This document shows positions 31,527 through 40,501 of a stretch of DNA of 64,000 nucleotides, in pieces. Below the pieces are notes generated by a model. It was not told the DNA's origin. It did no database searches and worked only from the letters and a program-made list of their open reading frames with translations. This DNA comes from Streptomyces sp. NBC_00448 (lineage in GTDB: Bacteria > Actinomycetota > Actinomycetes > Streptomycetales > Streptomycetaceae). The position numbers and the translations under genes were made by a program. How positions within the stretch are numbered: position 1 is the first letter of the stretch; every line of letters starts with the position of its first letter. The stretch covers positions 2,108,001 to 2,172,000 of the forward strand of contig NZ_CP107913.1 of the NCBI RefSeq assembly GCF_036014115.1. The letters are read 5' to 3'.

Positions 31527-33278
31527 CTATCCGGCCGCCGTTTTCAGTTCCCGGCGCAGGATCTTCCCGGTGGCGGTCTTGGGCAGTTCGGCGAGCACCT
31601 CGACCTGCCGCGGGTACTTGAACGCCGCCAGCCGCTCCTTGCAGTACGCGACCAGCTCGGCCGGATCGGCGGCGGCGCCGGGCCGCAGGCTGACGTACGC
31701 CTTGACGCTCTCGCCGCGGTAGGCGTCGGGCACCCCGACGACCGCGGCCTCGCGCACGGCGGGGTGGGTGTAGAGCACGTCCTCGACCTCGCGCGGCCAG
31801 ACCTTGAAGCCGGACGCGCTGATCATGTCCTTCTTGCGGTCGACGACATAGAGCCAGCCGTCCTCGTCCATGAACCCGATGTCGCCGGTGAGCAACTCCC
31901 CGCCGGGCAGCGCCGCCGCGGACTCCTCGGGCTTGTTCCAGTACCCCGGTACGACCATCGGCCCGGTGACCGCGATCTCGCCGGACTGGCCGATCGGCAC
32001 CTCGGCGCCCGCGTCGTCGAGGATGCGGACCACGGTGCCGGGGCCGGGCACGCCGACCGCGAGGGTGCCGGACTCCGGGTCGACGGGGGCCTCCAAGCCC
32101 GGCGGGACGCTCGCGCACGGCGCGGTGCACTCCGTCAGGCCGTAGCCGTTGGCGAGGTAGCGGCCGCCGGAGCGGGCCCGGAAGGACTCCACGACGGCGG
32201 GCGGCAGCGGGGCGCCGCCGGAGGAGATCAGCTGGAAGGAGGCGAAGTCGTCGGGCGCGGCGTCGGGCCGGGCGAGCAGCGCCATGAACGCGGTCGACGG
32301 GCCGACGGTGTAGGCCGGGCGGTACTCGCGGAACGCGTCGAGCACCACGCCGGGCTCGAAGCGGTAGGTGAGCGCCACGGTGTGCCCGCCGGCCAGGGCC
32401 GCGGCGAGCTGGCAGACCATGCCGGTGATGTGGAACAGCGGCGCCAGCGCGAACACCACGGCGCCGTCGGGGAGTTGCTGGATGCGGACCTGGCGGTGGG
32501 CGTTGAAGGAGATGTTGCCGTGGGTGTTGAGGGCGCCCTTGGGGCGACCGCTGGTGCCGGAGGTGTAGCTGACCAGCGCGATGTCGCCGGCAGCGGGCAG
32601 GTCGGCGAGGGGCAGGTCGGCGAGGGGCAGGTCGGCGAGGGGCAGGTCCGCGGCGGGCAGGTCCGCGGCGGATCGTACGGGACTGGCCCCGGCCCCGGCG
32701 CGGGCGACGGCGAGGACGTCCCGCGCGGGGTCCTCGGGCCGGGCGCCGTCGGTGGCGGGCACGGGCGGCCGCCGCTCACCGAGCACCCGGGCGTCGTCCC
32801 GGCTCTGGAAGTCGTGCTCGTCGGCGGTCAGCGCGATCCGGACCGGCGAGTCGGCGGCGGTGTCCCGGACGTACGCCTGCCAGGCGGTGTTCGCGCACAG
32901 GATCGCCGCGGCGTCAGCGTCGCGGAGGATGTGGGCCAACTCCTGCCGCTTGTACATCGGGTTGACCGGGATCACCGCGCCACCGGCCTTCCACGCGGCG
33001 AGCAGGCCGATCACGAACTGCGGCACGTTCTGGAGCATGATCGCGAGCCGGTCGCCGGGGGCGAAGCCGTGCACGGTCAGGTGGCGGGCGAGGCCGTCGG
33101 AGAGGGTGTCGAGTTCGCCGTAGGACAGGGTGCCGTCGAAGTAGCGCAGCGCGGGACGGCCGGGCGCGCGCTCGGCGAACGCGAGGAAGGTGTGCAGCAC
33201 GGACGGCGGGTGCTCGGTCCCGGCGCGCTGCTCCTCGGTGAAGTGCTTCAGCCAGGGCTGGTCGGCGTAGGTCGTCAT
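31527..33278 (-). CDS. long-chain-type AMP-dependent acyl-CoA ligase
   Basis: 583 residues. The ATP/AMP signature SYTSGTSGRPKGALNTHGN (about residue 235), LAPLFHITGMVCQLAAAL, YGLTECTAP, TGDIGFMDEDGWLYVVDRKK and the catalytic Lys in PKTATGKILRRELK are all present. It activates a carboxylic acid to acyl-CoA. ATG 33278 overlaps the SDR stop (ATGA). A unique 25-residue insert of DLPLA repeats precedes the ATP motif, encoded by 15-bp tandem repeats. Part of the TetR-controlled degradation block. Confidence 0.9.
   Translation of the reverse strand: MTTYADQPWLKHFTEEQRAGTEHPPSVLHTFLAFAERAPGRPALRYFDGTLSYGELDTLSDGLARHLTVHGFAPGDRLAIMLQNVPQFVIGLLAAWKAGGAVIPVNPMYKRQELAHILRDADAAAILCANTAWQAYVRDTAADSPVRIALTADEHDFQSRDDARVLGERRPPVPATDGARPEDPARDVLAVARAGAGASPVRSAADLPAADLPLADLPLADLPLADLPAAGDIALVSYTSGTSGRPKGALNTHGNISFNAHRQVRIQQLPDGAVVFALAPLFHITGMVCQLAAALAGGHTVALTYRFEPGVVLDAFREYRPAYTVGPSTAFMALLARPDAAPDDFASFQLISSGGAPLPPAVVESFRARSGGRYLANGYGLTECTAPCASVPPGLEAPVDPESGTLAVGVPGPGTVVRILDDAGAEVPIGQSGEIAVTGPMVVPGYWNKPEESAAALPGGELLTGDIGFMDEDGWLYVVDRKKDMISASGFKVWPREVEDVLYTHPAVREAAVVGVPDAYRGESVKAYVSLRPGAAADPAELVAYCKERLAAFKYPRQVEVLAELPKTATGKILRRELKTAAG
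32587..32675. repeat. 15-bp coding tandem repeat in the ligase gene
   Basis: Units of cggcgaggggcaggt (three near-identical) plus two or three variants ccgcggcgggcaggt. Being 15 bp, length changes stay in frame and add or remove DLPLA/DLPAA pentapeptides in a loop before the ATP-binding motif. Confidence 0.75.
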
Positions 33279-34069
33279 GCCCGCTCGCCTCCCTCGGCGG
33301 CGGCGAGTTGTCCCTCGTACTGCCGCTGGAGTTTGTTCATGCCGCCGAGCCAGCGTTCGGGTTCCTCGGCCCGGGTCGCGTAGTACCCGGCGACCTCGGG
33401 GTGCGGGAGGATCAGGAAGCGGTCGGCCGCGATGCCGTCGAGCACCGCGTCGGCGACGTCCTCGGGCTCGATCGCGGTCGGCGCGAGCACCAGGTCCCCG
33501 GCGGGGCCGGTGGAGGCGAGCATCGCGGTGCGCACCCCCTGCGGACAGACCGCGTGCACATGGATGCCGCGGTGCCGGTAGGTGAGCGACATCCACTCGG
33601 CGAACGCGAGCGCGCCGTGCTTGGTCACGGAGTACGGTGCCGCGCCGATCATCGTCAGCAGCCCGGCGGCCGACACGGTGGACACGAAGCGGCCCGACCC
33701 GCGCTCCAGCCAGTCGGGGAGCAGCGCGCGGGCGGCGCGGACATGGCTCATCACGTTGACGTCCCAGGCCAGTTCCCAGGCGGCGTCGTCCGCTTCGGGG
33801 CCGCCGCCGGTGCCGACACCGGCGTTGGCGCAGAACACGTCGATGGTGCCGCCCAGCGCGGTCCGGGCGGCGGGCACCACGTCGGAGGCGTCGCCGGGCA
33901 CGACCGCGGCGCCGATCTCGGCGGCGGTCTCGCGGGCGGCTTCGGCGTCGAGGTCGTTGACGGCCACCCGGGCGCCCTCGGCCGCGAATCGGCGGGCCAG
34001 CGCGGCGCCGATGCCGCCTCCGGCCCCGGTGACGACCACCCGGGCGTCGCGCAGCGCTTCCACGACCAC
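33275..34069 (-). CDS. short-chain dehydrogenase/reductase
   Basis: 264 residues, classical SDR. Cofactor motif VTGAGGGIGAALARRFA near the N-terminus, CANAGVG, catalytic Ser in VSTVSAAGLL and YxxxK as YSVTKHGAL. Likely an acyl-CoA-pathway alcohol dehydrogenase or ketoreductase. ATG 34069. First gene of the minus-strand operon; a partial TetR site lies about 50 bp upstream. Confidence 0.9.
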   Translation of the reverse strand: MVVEALRDARVVVTGAGGGIGAALARRFAAEGARVAVNDLDAEAARETAAEIGAAVVPGDASDVVPAARTALGGTIDVFCANAGVGTGGGPEADDAAWELAWDVNVMSHVRAARALLPDWLERGSGRFVSTVSAAGLLTMIGAAPYSVTKHGALAFAEWMSLTYRHRGIHVHAVCPQGVRTAMLASTGPAGDLVLAPTAIEPEDVADAVLDGIAADRFLILPHPEVAGYYATRAEEPERWLGGMNKLQRQYEGQLAAAEGGERA

Positions 34070-34119
34070 GACGTGTCTCCTTCGACTCGAGGTTTCGACC
34101 CTTCGCCTGCCCTTTGCAT

Positions 34120-34133
34120 ACTAAGCGGTCGGT
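34120..34133. promoter_or_regulatory. candidate TetR site upstream of the SDR gene (ACTAAGC-GGTCGGT)
   Basis: Right half GGTCGGT is intact, left half has three changes from ACCGACC. Located about 50 bp upstream of the SDR start, where an operon promoter is expected. Confidence 0.5.
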
Positions 34134-34177
34134 CATCGCTGCGGAAGGGGCGTACGGAAGGGCCGCGTGAGGCGTGC

Positions 34178-34214
34178 GGAAGGGCCGGGCCCCTGCTCGG
34201 GACCCGGCCCTTCC
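34178..34214. terminator. hairpin terminator downstream of the acylase gene
   Basis: Perfect 12-bp stem (ggaagggccggg / cccggcccttcc), 13-nt loop, about 115 bp past the acylase stop on the minus strand and upstream of the SDR promoter. Confidence 0.6.
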
Positions 34215-34328
34215 TGCCGTACGGCTCCGCGCCGCCTGACGATTCCGGCAGCCCGGGGGGTGCCGGTGTGGCTCCGGTGCGCTCAGCAGATCTGCTCCGA
34301 TGCGCTCAGCGGCGCGGCTCCGGTGTGC

Positions 34329-37103
34329 TCAGCGGTGCGAGGGGAACTCCACCACCTGCTGGTAGGTCGGCCGGTTCTGCCAGCTGATCCGGTCGTCCGT
34401 GATGCCGCCCAGCGGCCGCTGCACGATCGAGTCGGCGCACCACTGGTCGCCGGCCGAGCAGCCGCCGTCGTCGCCCGGGTAGACGGTGGTCGCCGGGGTG
34501 GCGGCCGCCTGCTTCAGGGTGGACAGCAGCATGTCCCGGCAGGCCGCGAGCTGGCCGCCGCCGCAGTAGGTGTGCGCCAGCGGACCCTGCACGCTCTGGC
34601 CGAGCACCTTGCGCAGGTCCTTGTCGGCGTACGACCACCAGCCGTACTGGAACGAGCTGCCCGCGTGCGAGCCGGTCGGACCGTGCCCGGCCGAGGGCGA
34701 CTCGTCGATGGTCAGGTTCGTCGCCAGCGCGTTGTACAGGTCGGTGCCGAGCCCGGGCTCGAACTCGCCCTGGATCAGCAGCGGCCACCACGCGTCCATG
34801 ATCCGCACCGCGTCCGCGTTGGCGTACGTGTGCGAACCGGCCGAGGTCTCCGTGCGCTTGGTGCCCGCCGCACCCCACGCGGTCAACTGCTGTACGGCGG
34901 TGGCCTCCTGGCTGTCGGTCACCGGCGAGCTGTTGATCACCTGGAGCAGGTCGGGCAGCACGTCCTCACCGCGCAGGTCGGTCAGCGACGCGTCCGACAT
35001 CGCCTTGACGAGCGAGGCCCTGGTCACGCCGCCGGCCTGCACCAGCGCCTTGACCCGGTCGTTGAGCAGATCGGCCCGGTGCACCGAGCCGTTGCCGAAG
35101 GTCGCCGAGGTGTAGCCGGGGGCCTGCTTGTTGTTCCAACTGACGTAGTAGTCCTGGTCGATGGACTGCGGATGCTGCGAAGGCGGCGTGTAGTCCGCGG
35201 TGTTGTGGGTCGGGTCCCAGCCCTGCCAGTCGTACGGGCCGGTCCCCCACACCGGGAACGACGCGTCCACGCCGGCCGCCCGCACCGGGTTGGTGCCGCT
35301 GTTGTAGTACGCGGTCTGCCGGGAGTCCGCGTAGAACCAGTTGAAGGTGTAGTTGATGTCCTGCGCCGCCTTCTGGAACGACGCCGCGTCATGCACGAAC
35401 CCTGGATCGTTCAACTCCTGGAACCCGATGATCGAGTCGGCCTCGTGCATGTAGGAACTGCGCAACTGCGTGTACGCGACGGGTTTCCCGTCGATCGTGG
35501 CCCGGTAGATCACCGGCCCGTACGCCGTTCGCCACACCTGCATCCGGTACGACCCGGCGGGCGTGGAGTCCGCCAGCGTGGGCGTCCAGGAGTTGGTGCG
35601 CTCCAGCTTCTCCATGGCCACGCAACTCCCGTGCAGGATGTAGTGCGTGTCGTCCTGGCACAGCTGCACCGCGTAGGTGTCGGTCACGTCCTGCGACGCG
35701 GAGGTGGCGCTCCACGCGTAGTCCTGGCCGCGGCCCAGCTCCACGTACATGCCGAGCCCCGCGAACGACGCGCCGCGCGCGCTGATCCCCGGCCCCTGGA
35801 GTTCCTGGAGCATCAGCAACTGCGGCGCGAAGTAGCCGGTCTGCGGGCCGAACACGGCCACCGGATGGCCGCTCGCGGTGTGCGCGCCGCTCACCACCAG
35901 CGCGTTGGACATGCCCTTGCGCGGGTCCGAGAAGAGGTTCGAGGGCAGCACCCCCGGGCTCTTGGTGGTGGTCTGGGTCGCCCCGCCGGTCGCGTCGTAG
36001 ACCAGGGGCTCCGGCACCACGGAACCCGGGTCGGGCAGCGCCTCGCCCTGCGGGTCGGCCGGCTTGCCCGCGTACGGGAACGACGTGCCGTCGTGCACGG
36101 TCGAGGTCGCCTCGGGGTCGTCCCGTTCGCGGAACGACTCCCAGACGTTCGTGCCGTCCTGCACGCCGTACTTCTGCTGCGCGGCCATCAGCGACAGCGC
36201 CGACTGCACCTCTCCGCCGCCGCCGGTACCGAACAGCGCGCCCACCACGGAGGCCAGCGCGATCAGGTCGGTCAGCTTGAACGGCTCGATGTCACCCTCG
36301 TTCGTGATCGCGTTGACGTGCCCGGTCAGGTCGTACTCGCCGGGGAAGTACCGTCCGTTCTTCGACGCGGTGATGTAGGAGTTGATGCCGTCGATGTAGT
36401 CCTGCGCGTCGGCCAGCGCCTGCTTCCCGCGCGCCCCGCTGTTGTTGCTCAGCCAGTCGACCTGCGCCTGCAGGTCGTCCTCGGTGTACGGGGCCTGCTG
36501 CCAGAACTCCTGCTCCAGGCCGCGGTTGGCCGCCGCGCCGCCCGCGAACGACGACAACTCCCCCCGGCCGACGTGCCGGAACAGGTCCATCAGCCACAAC
36601 CGGTCCTGCGCCGCGGCGTATCCCGCGCCGAACTCGGTGCCGTCCCTCGTGGTGCCCTTGATGTGCGGCACCCCGGTCGCCTTGTCCCGGGTGATCGTGA
36701 CGTCGGAGCGCGGGCTGATCACCGAGGCCACCTGGTCCGAAGGCACCCCGAAGGACGAGGAGTTGAAGAAGTTGCTCAACGTCGCGTCCGTCAGGCCCTG
36801 ATACCCGGTCGCGAGCGAGGAGTACGGCCCGAGCTGGTCCATCGTGTGCGCGGGGCGGGTGCCCAGCGCCTTGTTGGCGAGGATGTCGGCGAGCGTGGCG
36901 TTGCCGTTCTCGCCGGGCGGCAGGATGTCCGAGCACTGGCCTCCGCAGTAGTCGGTGGTGGGGTCCGCGGCGTGCGCTGCCATGGCGCCGGGCGCCATCA
37001 GTGTGGCGCCGAGGGCCAGCAGCGCGGCGGCGGCCGCCGTTCTCAAGGTGCCGACCCGCCTGCCGATGCGCGTGCCGATCCGTCGTGGGGTCCGTAGCGG
37101 CAT
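34329..37103 (-). CDS. secreted penicillin-acylase-family amidohydrolase
   Basis: 924 residues from ATG 37103, with aaggaga upstream. The signal peptide has Arg pairs (RRIGTRIGRR), a hydrophobic core TAAAAALLALGATLMAPG and a cleavage site after AHA. It is an Ntn hydrolase, made as one chain and split by autoproteolysis. The likely new N-terminal nucleophile is the Ser in KGMSNALVVSGAHTASG, near residue 400. DRATGVPHIKG-like DKATGVPHIKGTTRDG and AAAQDRLWLMDLFRH lie in the alpha chain. Family members cleave penicillins, N-acyl-homoserine lactones or lipopeptide acyl chains; which one applies cannot be told. Own transcription unit. Confidence 0.9.
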   Translation of the reverse strand: MPLRTPRRIGTRIGRRVGTLRTAAAAALLALGATLMAPGAMAAHAADPTTDYCGGQCSDILPPGENGNATLADILANKALGTRPAHTMDQLGPYSSLATGYQGLTDATLSNFFNSSSFGVPSDQVASVISPRSDVTITRDKATGVPHIKGTTRDGTEFGAGYAAAQDRLWLMDLFRHVGRGELSSFAGGAAANRGLEQEFWQQAPYTEDDLQAQVDWLSNNSGARGKQALADAQDYIDGINSYITASKNGRYFPGEYDLTGHVNAITNEGDIEPFKLTDLIALASVVGALFGTGGGGEVQSALSLMAAQQKYGVQDGTNVWESFRERDDPEATSTVHDGTSFPYAGKPADPQGEALPDPGSVVPEPLVYDATGGATQTTTKSPGVLPSNLFSDPRKGMSNALVVSGAHTASGHPVAVFGPQTGYFAPQLLMLQELQGPGISARGASFAGLGMYVELGRGQDYAWSATSASQDVTDTYAVQLCQDDTHYILHGSCVAMEKLERTNSWTPTLADSTPAGSYRMQVWRTAYGPVIYRATIDGKPVAYTQLRSSYMHEADSIIGFQELNDPGFVHDAASFQKAAQDINYTFNWFYADSRQTAYYNSGTNPVRAAGVDASFPVWGTGPYDWQGWDPTHNTADYTPPSQHPQSIDQDYYVSWNNKQAPGYTSATFGNGSVHRADLLNDRVKALVQAGGVTRASLVKAMSDASLTDLRGEDVLPDLLQVINSSPVTDSQEATAVQQLTAWGAAGTKRTETSAGSHTYANADAVRIMDAWWPLLIQGEFEPGLGTDLYNALATNLTIDESPSAGHGPTGSHAGSSFQYGWWSYADKDLRKVLGQSVQGPLAHTYCGGGQLAACRDMLLSTLKQAAATPATTVYPGDDGGCSAGDQWCADSIVQRPLGGITDDRISWQNRPTYQQVVEFPSHR

Positions 37104-37313
37104 ATCTTCTCCTTCCGGGTACCGGTGCGCGGAGGTTACCGCCGGTACGCAGCTCCCCGGAAGATGAACATACGTCAGCTTTTCATTTTCTCTGGCGCCC
37201 CACATGCCGCGAACGTGACGATAGCCCCGCACATCACCCGTGCCCCGGCGCTCACTTCCCCGGCGCCGCCGCCCTGTCCCGGCTCGCGCCGCCAGCCGAC
37301 ATCCTCTCCCCGC

Positions 37314-38069
37314 TCACTCCCCCGGCGCCGCCTCCCGCAGCACGAACACGCCCCACCCCAGATACCGGCGTTGGTACTCCAGATGCGTACGGCGGCCGTG
37401 TGCCAGGAACTCCCGCATGTCCGCCGCGTCCTGATGGTCCGCCGGCACCGCCCGCAGCCAGTCCGAGATCGCGAACCACTGCTCCGCGACATAGCGGTCC
37501 CAGCTGTCCCCGTCCGCCAGCACCATCTCCACCAGTTCCATGCCGGCCGCCTCGAACCGGTCCAGCGTGCCGACCAGCGAGGTGAACTCCTCCGGGTCGA
37601 ACCCCATCGCCTCGAACGCCTCCTCGGGCGCCGGCTCGGTCAGATACGGCTCCCCGATCAGCATCAACCCGCCCGGGCGCAGCGCCCGCCGCAGCAGCTC
37701 GATGGTCCCGCCGACCCCGTCGCCGATCCAGGTCGCCCCGATGCACGACACGACGTCGAACGCCCCCGGCTCGGCCTGGTACGCCCCCGCGTCCCCGCGC
37801 TCGAAACCGACCCGCTCGGCCACCCCCAGCTCCGCCGCCCGCAGCCGGGCCGCGGTCAGGAACACCTCGCTCAGGTCGACCCCGACGCCCCCGACGCCGT
37901 ACCGCTCGGCCCACCGGGTGAGCATCTCCCCCTTCCCGCAGGCCAGATCGAGCAGCCGCTGCCCCTCCTCCAGCCGGCAGACCTCACCCAGGAGCATCAG
38001 CTTCTCCTCGGTGATCGGGTTCAGGATGCGGTGCCCGGACTCGGCGATCTCGTGATGGCGCAGGCTCAT
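37314..38069 (-). CDS. class I SAM-dependent methyltransferase
   Basis: 251 residues. Motif I is LLDLACGKGEMLTRWAE, motif II-like VGVDLSEVFL, and motif IV FDVVSCIGATW, followed by LRPGGLMLIGEP. These are Rossmann-fold SAM contacts. The protein resembles small-molecule O/N-methyltransferases of the UbiE/Methyltransf_25 kind; acceptor unknown. ATG 38069. Stands alone: an epimerase gene lies upstream on the same strand after 140 bp. Confidence 0.85.
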   Translation of the reverse strand: MSLRHHEIAESGHRILNPITEEKLMLLGEVCRLEEGQRLLDLACGKGEMLTRWAERYGVGGVGVDLSEVFLTAARLRAAELGVAERVGFERGDAGAYQAEPGAFDVVSCIGATWIGDGVGGTIELLRRALRPGGLMLIGEPYLTEPAPEEAFEAMGFDPEEFTSLVGTLDRFEAAGMELVEMVLADGDSWDRYVAEQWFAISDWLRAVPADHQDAADMREFLAHGRRTHLEYQRRYLGWGVFVLREAAPGE

Positions 38070-38211
38070 GCGACTCCTCGGCCGTACAGGCCCCCGACGG
38101 GGGCGGAACCCGCGCATCGTGCCTGATCCGGGGCCTGGGTGCCACCCAATATCCCCTGGGCCGTCCGCTGGGCGCCGCCCCCCGGTCCCCCGTGTCCCCC
38201 AGCGGCCGCAC

Positions 38212-39309
38212 CTACTCCCGGCCGAGCCGCAGCAGGCTCTCCGCCGTCGCCAGCACCGCCTCCTCGTTCGACCTGGGCGACCATCCGAGCAGCCGGCGGG
38301 CCTTCGCGCTGCTCGTGCGCCGGATCGTGCCGAGGTGCGGGACCGTGCCCGAGGCGTCCGAGCCGACCGGGGCCGCCGCCCGCACCGGCCGGTCGGGCAG
38401 TTCCCTCGTCGGCACCCGCGCCCCGTCCGCGCCCAGCCGCTCCTTCAGCAGCACCGCGATCTCGCGCATGGACGTCACGTCGCCGGCCGCCGCCACGAAC
38501 CGCTCCCCCGCCGCGGCCGGGCTGGTCATGGCCAGCAGGTGCAGATCGGCGACATCGCGCACGTCCACCACCGCGAAGTACATCCGCGGCACTCCCGGTG
38601 TCCCTCCGTCGAGCAGGCGCCGGACGAGCGCGATCGAGGCGGAGTAGTCGGGCCCGAGCACGGGACCGAAGACCCCGACCGGGTTGACCACGACCAGTTC
38701 CGTGCCGCGGCCCTCCCGCGCGGCGAACTCCCAGGCGGCGCGCTCCGCGAGGGTCTTGGACTTCACGTACGCGCTGACGCCGGGGCCCTCGACGTCGGTC
38801 CAGGTCTCCTCGGTGAAGGGCTCGTCGGTCTGCGGGTGGCCGTAGCCGACCGCGCCGAAGGAGGAGGTGAGCACCACGCGCTCGACTCCCGCGTCACGGG
38901 CGGCGCGCAGGACGCGCAGCGCGCCGTCGCGGGCCGGCACGATCAGGTCGTCCTCGTGCTCGGGCTCGCCGGGCGGGAAGGGCGAGGCGACATGCAGGAC
39001 GTACGCGCACCCGGCGACGGCCTCCGCCCAGCCGTCGTCCGCGCTCAGGTCGGCGACGGCGAAGTCCAGCGCGTCGCCGCTGTCCGCCGTGCCCGCGCCG
39101 GGGTCTGCCGCGTCCGCGCCGCCGTCCGCCGTGCCCGCGCCACGTGCCGCCTGTGCCCGGCCCGCGCTCACCATGGCGCGCACCTCCGGCTCGCGCGCCA
39201 GGGAACGGACCGTGGTCCGTACCCGGTAGCCCTCGTCCAGCAGGCGCACGATGCAGTGCGCCCCGATGAAGCCCGAGCCACCCGTGACCAGTACTCGTTC
39301 GCCGCTCAT
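38212..39309 (-). CDS. NAD(P)-dependent epimerase/dihydroflavonol reductase-like extended SDR
   Basis: 365 residues. Cofactor motif VTGGSGFIGAHCIVRLL at the N-terminus, VLHVASPFP, Ser region VVLTSSFGAVGYG and YxxxK as YVKSKTLAE; NPVGVFGPVLGPDYSAS follows. This profile fits aldehyde or dihydroflavonol-4-reductase-like enzymes that reduce carbonyls with NADPH. A 25-residue Ala/Gly/Asp insert (about 55-80) is unusual for the fold. ATG 39309. Confidence 0.87.
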   Translation of the reverse strand: MSGERVLVTGGSGFIGAHCIVRLLDEGYRVRTTVRSLAREPEVRAMVSAGRAQAARGAGTADGGADAADPGAGTADSGDALDFAVADLSADDGWAEAVAGCAYVLHVASPFPPGEPEHEDDLIVPARDGALRVLRAARDAGVERVVLTSSFGAVGYGHPQTDEPFTEETWTDVEGPGVSAYVKSKTLAERAAWEFAAREGRGTELVVVNPVGVFGPVLGPDYSASIALVRRLLDGGTPGVPRMYFAVVDVRDVADLHLLAMTSPAAAGERFVAAAGDVTSMREIAVLLKERLGADGARVPTRELPDRPVRAAAPVGSDASGTVPHLGTIRRTSSAKARRLLGWSPRSNEEAVLATAESLLRLGRE

Positions 39310-39505
39310 GTCCTTCGCTCCTGTCCTCGGCCCGGCCGACCCGACTGCCGACGGGTGCGGGATGCGTCGACATCCGCCGACGCTGTCGAGCATGCGGCCG
39401 GTCGTCACGGACAGTAAGACCCTGCTGACACTGGTAGCCGCAGGGACAGGCTGAGCCGCGCACACCCCCGTACGCCCGCCGTACGCTGGGACGCATGGCT
39501 ACGGT

Positions 39506-39605
39506 GAGTGAGCTGGGCGACTACCTCCGGGTGCGCCGCGAGCGGCTGCGGCCCGGAGTGAGCTGGGCGACTACCTCCGGGTGCGCCGCGAGCGGCTGCG
39601 GCCCG
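39506..39605. repeat. exact 50-bp tandem duplication
   Basis: 39506-39555 equals 39556-39605. It lies in the first codons of the XRE regulator gene. Fifty is not a multiple of three, so the frame from ATG 39495 is shifted. Confidence 0.95.
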
Positions 39606-40501
39606 AGGACGTGGGGCTGCCCGCGGGGACCAGGCGCCGGGTGCCCGGGCTGCGGCGCGAGGAGGTCGCGCTGCTGGCGGGGATCAGCGTGGAGTACTAC
39701 CTGCGGCTGGAACAGGGCCGCGACCAGCACCCCTCCGACCAGGTGCTCGACTCCCTCGCCCGCGCGCTGCACCTGGACGCCGACGCCGAGACGTATCTGC
39801 GTACGCTCGCCCGGCCGCGGCGCCCGGCGGCCCGGCGCAGGCCCGTACGGCCGGAGCGGGTCAGCCCGGGCGTGCAGTCGCTGATCGACAACTGGACCAC
39901 CACTCCCGCGATGGTGGCCGGCCGCTATCTCACGACGCTGGCCGCGAACCCGCTCGCCGTCGCGCTCAACCCGTGCTTCGCCCCGGGGGTCAGCACGCTG
40001 CGTGCCGCGTTCCTCGACCCGGAGATGCGCGAGTTCTACCGTGACTGGGACGCGATGACCGCGAAGACCGTCGCCTACCTGAGATCCATGGTCGCGGGGG
40101 TGGACGACCCCCGACTGATGGAGCTGATCGGCGAGTTGAGCGTGCGCAGCGAGCGGTTCCGCACGCTGTGGGCCCGGCAGGACGTACGACTCAAGACCAG
40201 CGGCGTCACGCTGCTCCGGCACCCGCAGGTCGGCGATCTCGACCTGCACTACGAGAAGTTGGCGCTGCCGGGGGCGCCCGGGCAGATGCTGATCACGTAC
40301 CACGCGCAACCGGGGACGGCCTCGTACGAACGGCTCCAGCTCCTGGCGCATCTCGCGGAGCGCCTCGAGCCGGCGGAAGCTCCCGGCTCCGCCGAATCCG
40401 TGGAGCCCGGGGAACCCGCCGAACTCGCCGAGCCTGTGGAGCCTGTGGAGCCCGGGGAGCCCGCACCGCGGACTAGCTGTTCTGTCCACGGAGGTTGGTG
40501 A
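39581..40501 (+). CDS. XRE-family (MmyB-like) regulator, 5' frame broken and 3' end altered by IS481
   Basis: The native start ATG 39495 (MATVSELGDYLRVRRERLRP) goes out of frame in the 50-bp duplication. Downstream the correct frame is open from GTG 39581 for 306 residues. XRE helix-turn-helix: PGLRREEVALLAGISVEYYL, then the MmyB ligand-binding domain (TTPAMVAGRYLTTLAANPLA, LTYHAQP-like LITYHAQPGTASYERLQLL). A start at GTG 39581 keeps most of the HTH but loses the first 15 or so residues. The IS481 insertion at 40472 replaces the native C-terminus with CSVHGGW. Probably impaired or a pseudogene; convergent with another MmyB-like gene. Confidence 0.75.
   Translation: MRRERLRPEDVGLPAGTRRRVPGLRREEVALLAGISVEYYLRLEQGRDQHPSDQVLDSLARALHLDADAETYLRTLARPRRPAARRRPVRPERVSPGVQSLIDNWTTTPAMVAGRYLTTLAANPLAVALNPCFAPGVSTLRAAFLDPEMREFYRDWDAMTAKTVAYLRSMVAGVDDPRLMELIGELSVRSERFRTLWARQDVRLKTSGVTLLRHPQVGDLDLHYEKLALPGAPGQMLITYHAQPGTASYERLQLLAHLAERLEPAEAPGSAESVEPGEPAELAEPVEPVEPGEPAPRTSCSVHGGW

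Noticed and set aside
31527..34136. 869-residue SDR-ligase fusion on the minus strand
   Set aside because: The upstream part is the wrong frame of the SDR gene. The true genes overlap by ATGA in different frames.
34167..37097. 976-residue plus-strand ORF
   Set aside because: Exact antisense of the penicillin-acylase-family gene; no recognisable domain.
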